This document shows positions 1-6,390 of a stretch of DNA of 10,358 nucleotides, one piece after another. The notes under the pieces are model-generated. The model had not been told where the DNA came from, did no database searches, and was given only the letters and a program-made list of their open reading frames with translations. The position numbers were made by a program, and so were the translations under genes. Within the stretch, counting starts at the first letter, position 1, and each line of letters starts with the position of its first letter. Origin of the DNA: an uncultured Dechloromonas sp. (GTDB lineage Bacteria > Pseudomonadota > Gammaproteobacteria > Burkholderiales > Rhodocyclaceae); contig CALKUR010000006.1 in NCBI GenBank assembly GCA_937996725.1, forward strand, positions 1 to 10,358. Reading direction: 5' to 3'.

Positions 1-68
1 CTCGAACTCGCACAGCTTACGCCACTACCCCCTCAAGATAGCGTGTCTACCAATTTCACCACGTCGGC
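1..68 (-). tRNA. leuU: tRNA-Leu(GAG), 3' part cut off by window edge
   Basis: Reading the minus strand from base 68, the acceptor 5' strand is GCCGACG. A D-arm with GTG/CAC stem follows, then the anticodon arm CTATC-TTGAGGG-GGTAG with anticodon GAG at 34-32. Next come a long class II variable arm (a GGC-GTAA-GCT mini-hairpin) and the T-arm start GCGAG-TTCGAG. The long variable arm and the GAG anticodon identify leucine; it decodes CUC and CUU. The last loop base, the T-stem 3' strand and the acceptor 3' strand lie outside the window, about 14 bases plus CCA. It sits 32 bases after the secG stop with no terminator between, so it is probably processed from a secG read-through transcript. E. coli has the same secG-leuU neighbourhood. 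Confidence 0.95.
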
Positions 69-100
69 ATTCCTGTTCGGTCAGCTACAGAAACTGCAAC

Positions 101-475
101 TTACCGAGGTACGTTTTTGGCCTTCGACGCACCTTCCGGATTGGCATTTTTGCCTTCCGTTGGAACACTCGCAGCACCAGTAACACCGGGGGCCGATTCT
201 ACATTGGATTGCATCACACTGCCAGCATTTTTCGACTGTGACGACTGAAAATTCGCCAGCAACAGCGCGGTCACAAAGAAGACTGTCGCGAGTACTGCGG
301 TCGAGCGCGAAAGAAAGTTCGCCGAGCCCGTTGCACCGAACAAACTGCCCGAAGCGCCGCTACCAAAGGCGGCGCCCATGTCGGCCCCCTTGCCATGCTG
401 CATCAGCACAAGGCCAATCACACCCAATGCCGAAACGATGTTCGCGATAAATACGATGACGTAAAGAATATCCAT
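101..475 (-). CDS. secG: Preprotein translocase subunit SecG
   Basis: SecG is the small accessory membrane subunit of the SecYEG channel and helps SecA-driven protein export across the inner membrane. The 124-residue product has two hydrophobic segments, at about 3-25 and 58-76. The conserved cytoplasmic loop lies between them, with LVLMQHGKGADMGAAFGSG (22-40) followed by SGSLFG and ANFLSR. This is the family signature. The tail after residue 77 is polar, low complexity and rich in Ser, Asn, Gly and Ala, and makes the protein slightly longer than E. coli SecG (110). The ATG at 475 is preceded by GCAGG at eight bases, a modest ribosome binding site. It follows tpiA by 38 bases without a terminator, so the two are probably one transcript that continues into the tRNA-Leu gene. 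Confidence 0.96.
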   Translation of the reverse strand: MDILYVIVFIANIVSALGVIGLVLMQHGKGADMGAAFGSGASGSLFGATGSANFLSRSTAVLATVFFVTALLLANFQSSQSKNAGSVMQSNVESAPGVTGAASVPTEGKNANPEGASKAKNVPR

Positions 476-513
476 CTGATTGCCTGCTTCTCTTTCCTAT
501 AAAACTTCTGAAG

Positions 514-1284
514 TTACACCGCGCGCATTGCGGCGGCGGTGCAGATTGTACTGAAATCCTGAGCATCTAGGGCGGCACCACCAATCAAACCGCCATCCAC
601 GTCGGGCAAGGCAAACAAAACCGCCGCATTGCTGCCCTTCACGCTACCGCCGTACAGGATCCGGGTCTGAACCAGCCCCGCCGCCATCAGGCGCTGACGA
701 ATATGAGCATGCACGGCCTGCACGCCTTCCGGCGTCGGGGTTTTACCCGTACCGATCGCCCAGACGGGTTCATAAGCGATCACGACACTCGCCCCCTCAT
801 CGGCGACCCCGGCCAGGGTCAGCAGCACCGGTGCCAGCTGACGGTCAATCACAGCCAGCGTCTGACCCGAGGTTTCCTGTTCGGCTGATTCGCCCACGCA
901 GATAATCGGCATCAGGCCACTATCCAGCGCAGCCATGGTCTGCGCCGCCACCTGGTCATCGGTTTCGCCACAGTATTGGCGGCGTTCCGAGTGGCCAACG
1001 ATGACATAACGACAGCCTAGGTCATGCAACATCGACGCGCTCACCTGCCCCGTGTACGCGCCGCCACGATGCTCGCTCACGGTCTGGGCACCCCAACCAA
1101 TCGGGGTTTCAGCCAATAACGCGCCGATCTGCGGCAGATACGGGAACGGGGGGCAAACACCCATCTCGGGCTGCGGCTGTTGCGCCAGCGCCGCTAGCAG
1201 GGTCTCAATCAGGGCGCGGTTCGTCTCGAACGCACCGTTCATCTTCCAGTTGCCGACTACCAGCGGTGTTCTGACGACCGTCAT
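514..1284 (-). CDS. tpiA: Triosephosphate isomerase
   Basis: The enzyme interconverts dihydroxyacetone phosphate and glyceraldehyde 3-phosphate in glycolysis and gluconeogenesis, as a cytoplasmic TIM barrel dimer. With the ATG at 1284 the product has 256 residues, normal for the family. The catalytic set is complete: GNWKMNG with Asn12 and Lys14, electrophile His98 in VIVGHSERR, and general base Glu172 in AYEPVWAIGTGK, which includes flexible loop 6. The phosphate-binding glycines are in LYGGSVKG and DGGLIGGAAL. A GTG one codon upstream (1287) could also start translation, but AGGA at 1294-1291 is six bases from the ATG and only three from the GTG, so I prefer the ATG. The gene is separated from glmM by a terminator and is followed closely by secG. 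In E. coli tpiA is not at this position. Confidence 0.97.
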   Translation of the reverse strand: MTVVRTPLVVGNWKMNGAFETNRALIETLLAALAQQPQPEMGVCPPFPYLPQIGALLAETPIGWGAQTVSEHRGGAYTGQVSASMLHDLGCRYVIVGHSERRQYCGETDDQVAAQTMAALDSGLMPIICVGESAEQETSGQTLAVIDRQLAPVLLTLAGVADEGASVVIAYEPVWAIGTGKTPTPEGVQAVHAHIRQRLMAAGLVQTRILYGGSVKGSNAAVLFALPDVDGGLIGGAALDAQDFSTICTAAAMRAV

Positions 1285-1290
1285 CACGGA

Positions 1291-1294
1291 TCCT
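1291..1294 (-). promoter_or_regulatory. Ribosome binding site of tpiA
   Basis: AGGA on the minus strand lies six bases before the ATG at 1284 and three before the overlapping GTG at 1287. The spacing favours the ATG and sets the tpiA start. Confidence 0.6.
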
Positions 1295-1331
1295 ATTCAT
1301 CAGGATTGCAGGGAAAAGCAAAAAATGTCGA

Positions 1332-1370
1332 TAAAAAGGCGCTCAACCCTATGGCGAGCGCCTGTTTTAC
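1332..1370 (-). terminator. Intrinsic terminator downstream of glmM / in tpiA leader
   Basis: A perfect 8-bp stem, AGGCGCTC (1337-1344) with GAGCGCCT (1356-1363), encloses an 11-base loop. On the minus strand it is followed at once by TTTTTAT (1336-1330). That is the layout of a rho-independent terminator for transcripts coming from glmM. On the plus strand the stem is followed by GTTTTAC, so it could work weakly both ways, but no plus-strand gene runs into it. It lies about 50 bases before the tpiA start, so tpiA needs its own promoter or depends on read-through. Confidence 0.8.
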
Positions 1371-1377
1371 GGGGCTA

Positions 1378-1407
1378 ATTCTATTATTTTCGCCCTATGC
1401 CGGTCAA
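1378..1407 (-). promoter_or_regulatory. Candidate sigma-70 promoter for tpiA-secG
   Basis: On the minus strand TTGACC (1407-1402) and TAGAAT (1383-1378) are each five of six matches to the sigma-70 consensus, with an 18-base spacer. The -35 overlaps the hairpin after the glmM stop codon. Transcription would start near 1371 and run straight into the terminator hairpin at 1337-1363 before reaching tpiA. It is the best-scoring promoter match I found in the window, but its activity is an inference. Confidence 0.4.
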
Positions 1408-1417
1408 TCAGACCGGC
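1399..1417 (-). repeat. Perfect inverted repeat at the glmM stop codon
   Basis: GCCGGTC (1399-1405) and GACCGGC (1411-1417) form a 7-bp stem with an AATCA loop. One arm touches the last base of the glmM stop codon. No T-run follows on either strand, so it is not an intrinsic terminator by itself. It could protect the glmM mRNA 3' end, slow polymerase before the real terminator, or be incidental. It also contains the -35 of the candidate tpiA promoter. Confidence 0.55.
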
Positions 1418-2775
1418 TAGACAACCGATTGGACCACGGCGGCAATGCTCTCGGCTTCGCCCCGCGACAGCGCCGCATCTTCGGCCTCGACCATCACGCG
1501 CAGGACCGGCTCCGTACCGGACGGCCGCAGTAGCACGCGCCCCCGGTTGCCCAAACGCTGTTCCGAGGCGGCAATCGCCTGTTTTACCACCGCGTGCCGC
1601 TGCCAATCGAAACCCGCCGCCACCGGCACATTGATCATGGTCTGCGGGTACAGACGCAGCGAACCCAGCAACCCGGACAGGTTTTCACCTGAACGTTTGA
1701 GCGCCACCAACACCTGCAGCGCCGAGACCAGGCCGTCACCCGTGGTATGCCGATCCAGCGCTAAAATGTGGCCCGAATTCTCACCGCCGAATAACCAACC
1801 CTCGGCCGCCAGCAGCTCCATCACATAGCGGTCGCCTACCTTGGCACGTTTGAACGGCACACCTGCCGAGACCAGCGCCTGCTCCAATGCCATATTGGTC
1901 ATCAGAGTACCCACCACGCCCGCTACCGGGCCATCGAGTAGGCGTTCCTTTACGATCGCATACAGAATCTGGTCGCCGTCATAGGAACGGCCGGCCGCAT
2001 CGACCATCACTAGACGGTCGGCATCGCCATCCAGGGCGATACCCAGATCGGCACCGACCTCGACGACCTTGCGCCCCAGGGACTCCGGATGCAATGCACC
2101 AACGCCGGCATTAATGTTTTCACCGTCCGGCGCATTGCCGATAGCGACCACATCGGCACCCAGCTCATGCAGCACTTCGGGTGCGATGTGATAGGCCGCG
2201 CCGTGCGCGCAATCGACAACAATCTTCAGTCCACGCAGGTCAAAGCTGTGCGGCACCGTACTCTTACAGAATTCAATGTAACGGCCAGCGGCATCATCAA
2301 TCCGGCGTGCGCGACCGAGATCTTTCGGGGCCACGGTCTGCATGGGTTTACCGTTCATCTCATCAATGGCAGCCTCAATAGCACGCTCAACGTCATCCGG
2401 CAGCTTCTTACCGTCAGCCGAAAAGAATTTGATACCGTTGTCTTCAAAGGGATTGTGCGAGGCCGATATCACCACACCGGCCTGCAAACGTAGTGCACGG
2501 GTCAGATAGGCGATGCCCGGCGTCGGTAACGGCCCGACCAGGTAAACGTCCACCCCAGCGGCCGAAAAGCCAGCTTCCAGCGCAGCCTCCAGCATATAGC
2601 CGGAATTGCGCGTGTCTTTACCGATCAGCACCCCCGGACGGTGGCCGCCGGTATCACTACGACCGACTAAAACACGACCAGCGGCATACCCCAGGCGCAG
2701 GACAAAATCCGGCGTAATCGGATATTGTCCCACCCGACCACGCACGCCATCTGTACCGAAATATTGTCGACTCAT
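1417..2775 (-). CDS. glmM: Phosphoglucosamine mutase
   Basis: GlmM converts glucosamine 6-phosphate to glucosamine 1-phosphate in the cytoplasm, on the route to UDP-GlcNAc for peptidoglycan and lipopolysaccharide. The 452-residue protein has the four-domain layout of alpha-D-phosphohexomutases. It opens with YFGTDGVRGRVG (5-16). The phosphoserine loop is ISASHNP (103-109), where Ser106 is the expected phosphorylated residue. The metal-binding loop is DGDADR (249-254), the sugar-binding loop GGENSGH (330-336), and the phosphate-binding loop RPSGTEP (417-423). Every key residue is present and the length is normal. The ATG at 2775 has AGGGG four bases upstream and AGGAG ten bases upstream. folP is 39 bases upstream with no terminator, so the two are probably co-transcribed, as in E. 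coli. Confidence 0.97.
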   Translation of the reverse strand: MSRQYFGTDGVRGRVGQYPITPDFVLRLGYAAGRVLVGRSDTGGHRPGVLIGKDTRNSGYMLEAALEAGFSAAGVDVYLVGPLPTPGIAYLTRALRLQAGVVISASHNPFEDNGIKFFSADGKKLPDDVERAIEAAIDEMNGKPMQTVAPKDLGRARRIDDAAGRYIEFCKSTVPHSFDLRGLKIVVDCAHGAAYHIAPEVLHELGADVVAIGNAPDGENINAGVGALHPESLGRKVVEVGADLGIALDGDADRLVMVDAAGRSYDGDQILYAIVKERLLDGPVAGVVGTLMTNMALEQALVSAGVPFKRAKVGDRYVMELLAAEGWLFGGENSGHILALDRHTTGDGLVSALQVLVALKRSGENLSGLLGSLRLYPQTMINVPVAAGFDWQRHAVVKQAIAASEQRLGNRGRVLLRPSGTEPVLRVMVEAEDAALSRGEAESIAAVVQSVV

Positions 2776-2814
2776 GCCACCCCTACTCCTGAAAACCGAT
2801 TAAAGCTTGACCCA

Positions 2815-3657
2815 TCAATCCAACGCCCGCAGCACCTTGAGGGCATCCACCGTTTCGGGCACATCATGCACCCGAACCATCGCTGCCCCGTATTGTGCCG
2901 CAAGCAGTGCCGCTGCAGCGCTCCCCATCACGCGTTCGTTGACCGGTTTGTCTACGATATGTCCAATCATCGTTTTGCGCGATACACCCACCAGCACCGG
3001 CAAACCAAGCCGCACCAGATCGGGTAATGCCCGGAACAATTGCTGATTATGGGCAAAGGTCTTGCCAAAACCAAATCCGGGGTCGAGGATCAGCCGGGAG
3101 CGATCGATTCCAGCGTCCACTGCGGCACTCTCAGCCCGTTTTAAAAAATCCGCAACCTCGGCAACGACATCACCGTATTCGGGTGCCGACTGCATGGAGC
3201 GCGGCTCGCCTTGCATATGCATCAAGCAAACAGCCACAGCCTGATGAGGTGTAAGCACAGCCGCAGCCACGGGGTCCGCCAAGGCTGTGACATCGTTGAT
3301 CATGCCAACACCTAAGTTGATCGCCTCGGCCATCACGCGTGCTTTCACCGTATCCACAGACACCGGCACGCCGGCCTCGACCAGCTTTTCCAACAAAGGT
3401 AGCAAGCGGTCCAGCTCTTCCTGTACGCCGACTGGCTGGGCACCAGGGCGCGTGGATTCCGCGCCAACGTCGAGCAAGTCCGCGCCTGTGGCCATCATGC
3501 GCATCGCCTGATCAAACGCCGCATCGGTCTGATGATGTAAACCATCCCCCGAAAAAGAGTCCGGCGTGACATTCACGATACCCATGACAAGCGGCCGCCC
3601 TAGGGACCAGGTCAGGGTATGCGATCCGCAGGATAAGGAATGTTCAGACATAGACAT
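2815..3657 (-). CDS. folP: Dihydropteroate synthase
   Basis: FolP joins 4-aminobenzoate to dihydropterin pyrophosphate to make dihydropteroate in folate synthesis, and is the sulfonamide target. The 280-residue TIM barrel shows the family motifs in order: MGIVNVTPDSFS (25-36, Asn29), DVGAESTRPG (63-72, Thr69, Arg70), VDT with Asp102, INDV (120-123), DPGFGFGKT (192-200), GVSRKT (224-229, Lys228) and RVHD (262-265). Pro71 and Phe35 sit where substitutions give sulfonamide resistance, and both look wild type. Loop 1 reads SFSGDG where E. coli has SFSDGG. The ATG at 3657 keeps the usual N-terminal strand but has no Shine-Dalgarno; ATG 3651 is equally possible. The start lies two bases after the U-tract of the ftsH terminator, so expression probably relies on read-through. 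Confidence 0.96.
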   Translation of the reverse strand: MSMSEHSLSCGSHTLTWSLGRPLVMGIVNVTPDSFSGDGLHHQTDAAFDQAMRMMATGADLLDVGAESTRPGAQPVGVQEELDRLLPLLEKLVEAGVPVSVDTVKARVMAEAINLGVGMINDVTALADPVAAAVLTPHQAVAVCLMHMQGEPRSMQSAPEYGDVVAEVADFLKRAESAAVDAGIDRSRLILDPGFGFGKTFAHNQQLFRALPDLVRLGLPVLVGVSRKTMIGHIVDKPVNERVMGSAAAALLAAQYGAAMVRVHDVPETVDALKVLRALD

Positions 3658-3692
3658 TCAAAAAAGAACAGGCCGACCCCAAGGCCGGCCTG
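3658..3692 (-). terminator. Intrinsic terminator downstream of ftsH
   Basis: CAGGCCG (3669-3675) pairs with CGGCCTG (3686-3692). Inside this 7-bp stem an A/C mismatch and two more G-C pairs close a CCAA loop. On the minus strand the stem is followed by TTCTTTTTT (3668-3660). It begins about 30 bases after the ftsH stop and ends right before the folP start codon at 3657. Stem and T-tract together make a convincing rho-independent terminator, but because folP follows immediately it is probably leaky or regulated. Confidence 0.8.
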
Positions 3693-3722
3693 AATGCATT
3701 ACGACAAAAGATTCAGTAACAC

Positions 3723-5606
3723 TTAGGCCGTTGCTGCGGCACCCGAGGCACCTTCAGCGGCGGGCGTCGATGGCGTGCTCGCCGAACCTGGCGGTTGCGG
3801 CGGGCGCGGCGACTTACCGGCCATGATGTCGTTGATCTGCTCGGCATCGATGGTCTCCCACTCCAGGAGCGCCTGGGTCATCGCTTCGACCTTGTCGCGA
3901 TTCTCTTCCAGCAAACGGCGCGCCAAAGCATACTGCTCGTCGATAATGCGCCGGATTTCCGTATCCACCTTCTGCATCGTCGCTTCGGACAAGGCCTTAT
4001 GGGTCGTCACCGAACGACCCAGAAACACTTCGCCCTCATTCTCACCGTAGACCATGGGGCCTAGATCAGACATACCGTAGCGGGTCACCATGTCACGCGC
4101 CATCGACGTGGCACGCTCGAAGTCGTTCGAAGCACCGGTCGTCATCTGGTTCATGAACAGTTCTTCGGCCACACGACCACCAAAAAGCACGGCAATTCGA
4201 TCCATCAGATAGCCACGGTCATACGCATAGCGATCTTGCTCCGGCAGCTGCATGGTCACGCCCAAGGCGCGACCGCGCGGGATGATCGTGACCTTGTGCA
4301 CCGGATCCGACTTCGGCAGCAACTTAGCGACCACGGCATGACCCGACTCGTGATACGCCGTATTCCGCTTCTCGTCTTCGCTCATGACCATGCTGCGGCG
4401 CTCGGCACCCATCATGATCTTGTCTTTGGCCTTTTCGAAATCTTCCATATCGACCAGGCGCTTGTTCTGGCGGGCCGCAAACAACGCAGCTTCGTTGACC
4501 AGGTTGGCCAGATCAGCACCCGAGAAACCCGGAGTGCCGCGGGCCAGAATATCGGCCTTGATGTCTGGTGCCACCGGCACCTTGCGCATGTGAACCTTGA
4601 TGATCTCTTCGCGACCACGGATATCCGGCAACGGCACCACGACCTGGCGGTCGAAACGACCCGGACGCAGCAGTGCCGGATCCAGAATATCCGGACGGTT
4701 CGTTGCGGCGATCACGATCACGCCCTGACTACCTTCAAAGCCATCCATCTCCACCAGCATCTGGTTCAGCGTCTGTTCGCGCTCGTCATTACCGCCACCC
4801 AGGCCGGCACCGCGATGGCGACCGACGGCATCGATTTCATCGATAAAGATAATGCAGGGCGACTGCTTTTTGGCCTGTTCGAACATATCGCGCACGCGGG
4901 CAGCGCCCACGCCAACGAACATTTCCACGAAGTCCGAACCGGAGATCGAGAAGAACGGCACTTTGGCTTCACCAGCGATGGCCTTAGCCAGCAAGGTCTT
5001 ACCCGTACCCGGGCTACCCACCATCAGCACGCCGCGCGGAATGCGTCCACCCAGCTTCTGGAACTTGGTCGGATCCTTCAGGAAGTCGACCAGCTCCTGC
5101 ACTTCTTCTTTGGCTTCATCACAACCAGCCACATCGGCAAAAGTCACCGTGTTTTGCGCTTGATCCGTCATGCGTGCTTTGCTCTTGCCAAACGAGAACG
5201 GGCCGCCGCCCTTGGCACCACCGCCCTGCATCTGGCGCATAAAGAAAACCCAAACACCAATCAGAAGCAACATCGGGAACCAGCTGACAAAGATGTTCAT
5301 CAGCATCGACGGCTCTTCTTCCGGCTTCGCTTCAATCTTGACGCCGCTCTTCAGCAGGTCCGAGACCAACCAGATGTCCGGCGGCGCATAAGAGGTGATT
5401 TTCTTGCCATCGGTCGTAGTTGCCTTCAGCGTACGACCCTCCATGACCACCTTGGTGATTTTGCCGTCCTTCACCTCTTCGATGAACTGAGAGTACTCGA
5501 CCGCATTTTGGGCGGCTTGCTTATTGTTGAACTGGTTAAACACCGTCATCAGCACGAGACCAATGACGACCCAGATAGCAACGTTGCGAAACAGATTGTT
5601 ATTCAC
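3723..5606 (-). CDS. ftsH: ATP-dependent zinc metalloprotease FtsH
   Basis: FtsH is the hexameric inner-membrane AAA+ protease that degrades damaged membrane proteins and short-lived cytoplasmic regulators. The 627-residue protein has transmembrane segments at about 8-24 and 103-123 flanking a periplasmic domain. The AAA module follows: Walker A GSPGTGKT (197-204), pore loop around Phe230, Walker B IIFIDEID (252-259), and arginine fingers Arg314 and Arg317 in the second region of homology. The zinc protease site is HESGH (419-423) with third ligand Asp495. Walker A has Ser where E. coli has Pro. The tail after 600 is rich in Pro, Ala and Ser. Translation starts at GTG (5606), giving the usual MNNN beginning; only a weak purine-rich site precedes it. 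rlmE lies 67 bases upstream, and a TAGAAT at 5648-5643 without a good -35 is a weak promoter candidate. Confidence 0.97.
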   Translation of the reverse strand: MNNNLFRNVAIWVVIGLVLMTVFNQFNNKQAAQNAVEYSQFIEEVKDGKITKVVMEGRTLKATTTDGKKITSYAPPDIWLVSDLLKSGVKIEAKPEEEPSMLMNIFVSWFPMLLLIGVWVFFMRQMQGGGAKGGGPFSFGKSKARMTDQAQNTVTFADVAGCDEAKEEVQELVDFLKDPTKFQKLGGRIPRGVLMVGSPGTGKTLLAKAIAGEAKVPFFSISGSDFVEMFVGVGAARVRDMFEQAKKQSPCIIFIDEIDAVGRHRGAGLGGGNDEREQTLNQMLVEMDGFEGSQGVIVIAATNRPDILDPALLRPGRFDRQVVVPLPDIRGREEIIKVHMRKVPVAPDIKADILARGTPGFSGADLANLVNEAALFAARQNKRLVDMEDFEKAKDKIMMGAERRSMVMSEDEKRNTAYHESGHAVVAKLLPKSDPVHKVTIIPRGRALGVTMQLPEQDRYAYDRGYLMDRIAVLFGGRVAEELFMNQMTTGASNDFERATSMARDMVTRYGMSDLGPMVYGENEGEVFLGRSVTTHKALSEATMQKVDTEIRRIIDEQYALARRLLEENRDKVEAMTQALLEWETIDAEQINDIMAGKSPRPPQPPGSASTPSTPAAEGASGAAATA

Positions 5607-5673
5607 GATGGCTTTCTGCTCAATGAGTGAAACTGATGTTCTATTCTAACCCGACTCTGCAACCGTACCTTGG

Positions 5674-6297
5674 TCAATCCTTAAGGCCTACACCCAACAA
5701 ATACAACTCACTACTGCGCCCACGCGACGCCTCCGGTTTACGGGTCACCACCTTGCGGAAAACCTGCCGCATGGCGACCACGTACTCGGCAAAACCCGAG
5801 CCCTGAAACACCTTGACCAGAAACGCCCCCTGCGGCTGCAGGTGGTTGGCGGCAAAATCGAGCGCCAATTCAGCCAAATGGATCGAGCGCGCCTGATCGG
5901 ACATAGGAATACCCGACATATTGGGGGCCATATCAGAAAGCACAAGGTCCACCTTGGCCCCACGCAGCATTTCTTCAACCTGCTTGAGCACGGCTTCGTC
6001 GTGGAAATCGCCCTGTAGGAACTCTACACCCGGCAGCAAGGGATCCAACGGCAACAGATCCAGACCAATCACCCGGCCTGACGTGCCTAAACGCTTGCGC
6101 GCCACCTGCGACCAGCCCCCCGGCGTACATCCCAGATCGACGACAATGCCGCCGCGGCGAATCAGTTTGTCCTTGTCATCGACCTCCATGAGCTTGAATG
6201 CCGCACGCGAGCGCCAGCCTTCCGCCTTGGCGCGTTGCACCCAAGGGTCGTTCACATGCTCGCGCATCCATGCTTTGCTCGTTTTGGTTCTGGCCAT
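5674..6297 (-). CDS. rlmE: 23S rRNA (uridine-2552-2'-O)-methyltransferase RlmE
   Basis: RlmE (RrmJ, FtsJ) uses S-adenosylmethionine to methylate the 2'-O of U2552 in the A-loop of 23S rRNA, a late step of 50S assembly. The 207-residue protein is a single Rossmann-fold methyltransferase of normal length. The catalytic K-D-K-E set is complete: Lys35 in AAFKLMEVD, Asp122 in LVLSDMAPN, Lys162 in LVKVFQG and Glu197 in RSSELYLL. SAM motif I reads DLGCTPGGW (54-62), where E. coli has DLGAAPGGW. The ATG at 6297 gives the usual short basic N-terminus; upstream only AGAAG three bases away resembles a ribosome site. It is divergent from yhbY and followed by ftsH, as in E. coli, where ftsJ and ftsH share an operon. 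Confidence 0.96.
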   Translation of the reverse strand: MARTKTSKAWMREHVNDPWVQRAKAEGWRSRAAFKLMEVDDKDKLIRRGGIVVDLGCTPGGWSQVARKRLGTSGRVIGLDLLPLDPLLPGVEFLQGDFHDEAVLKQVEEMLRGAKVDLVLSDMAPNMSGIPMSDQARSIHLAELALDFAANHLQPQGAFLVKVFQGSGFAEYVVAMRQVFRKVVTRKPEASRGRSSELYLLGVGLKD

Positions 6298-6331
6298 ATC
6301 TTCTATCGACGTCTGTCTGCTTTAGCGATGC

Positions 6332-6348
6332 CTGGCGTACAATGCCAG
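6332..6348 (+). promoter_or_regulatory. Candidate yhbY -10 inside an inverted repeat
   Basis: TACAAT (6338-6343) is a good -10 about 48 bases before the yhbY ATG, but no good -35 lies 16-18 bases upstream. It sits within and at the edge of CTGGC (6332-6336), a seven-base spacer and GCCAG (6344-6348), a 5-bp inverted repeat that could be a small operator or chance. The 93-base gap must also hold the rlmE promoter; I could not pick one out with confidence. Confidence 0.3.
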
Positions 6349-6390
6349 CCTTGCATTATCCGTGTTTACTGCCCTGAGTTCCTATTCATT

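Noticed and set aside
3690..3717. CTGAAT/ATTCAG inverted repeat between ftsH and its terminator, as a possible antiterminator
   Set aside because: Only 6 bp with a long loop, and it overlaps just three bases at the foot of the terminator stem, too little to compete with it.
4236..5630. 464-codon open frame on the plus strand, antisense to nearly all of ftsH
   Set aside because: It mirrors the ftsH frame, has an unusual His/Arg/Gln-rich composition with no recognisable domain, and no ribosome site. Its openness follows from the codon choice of ftsH.
5643..5671. TAGAAT as an ftsH promoter, and a heat-shock sigma-32 site in the rlmE-ftsH gap
   Set aside because: No acceptable -35 lies at 15-19 bases from TAGAAT, and no sigma-32 -35/-10 pair is visible in the 67-base gap.
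6235..6390. Upstream extension of the yhbY frame by 52 codons
   Set aside because: It overlaps the rlmE start antisense and the intergenic promoter region, and shows no family similarity. The ATG at 6391 gives a sensible protein.
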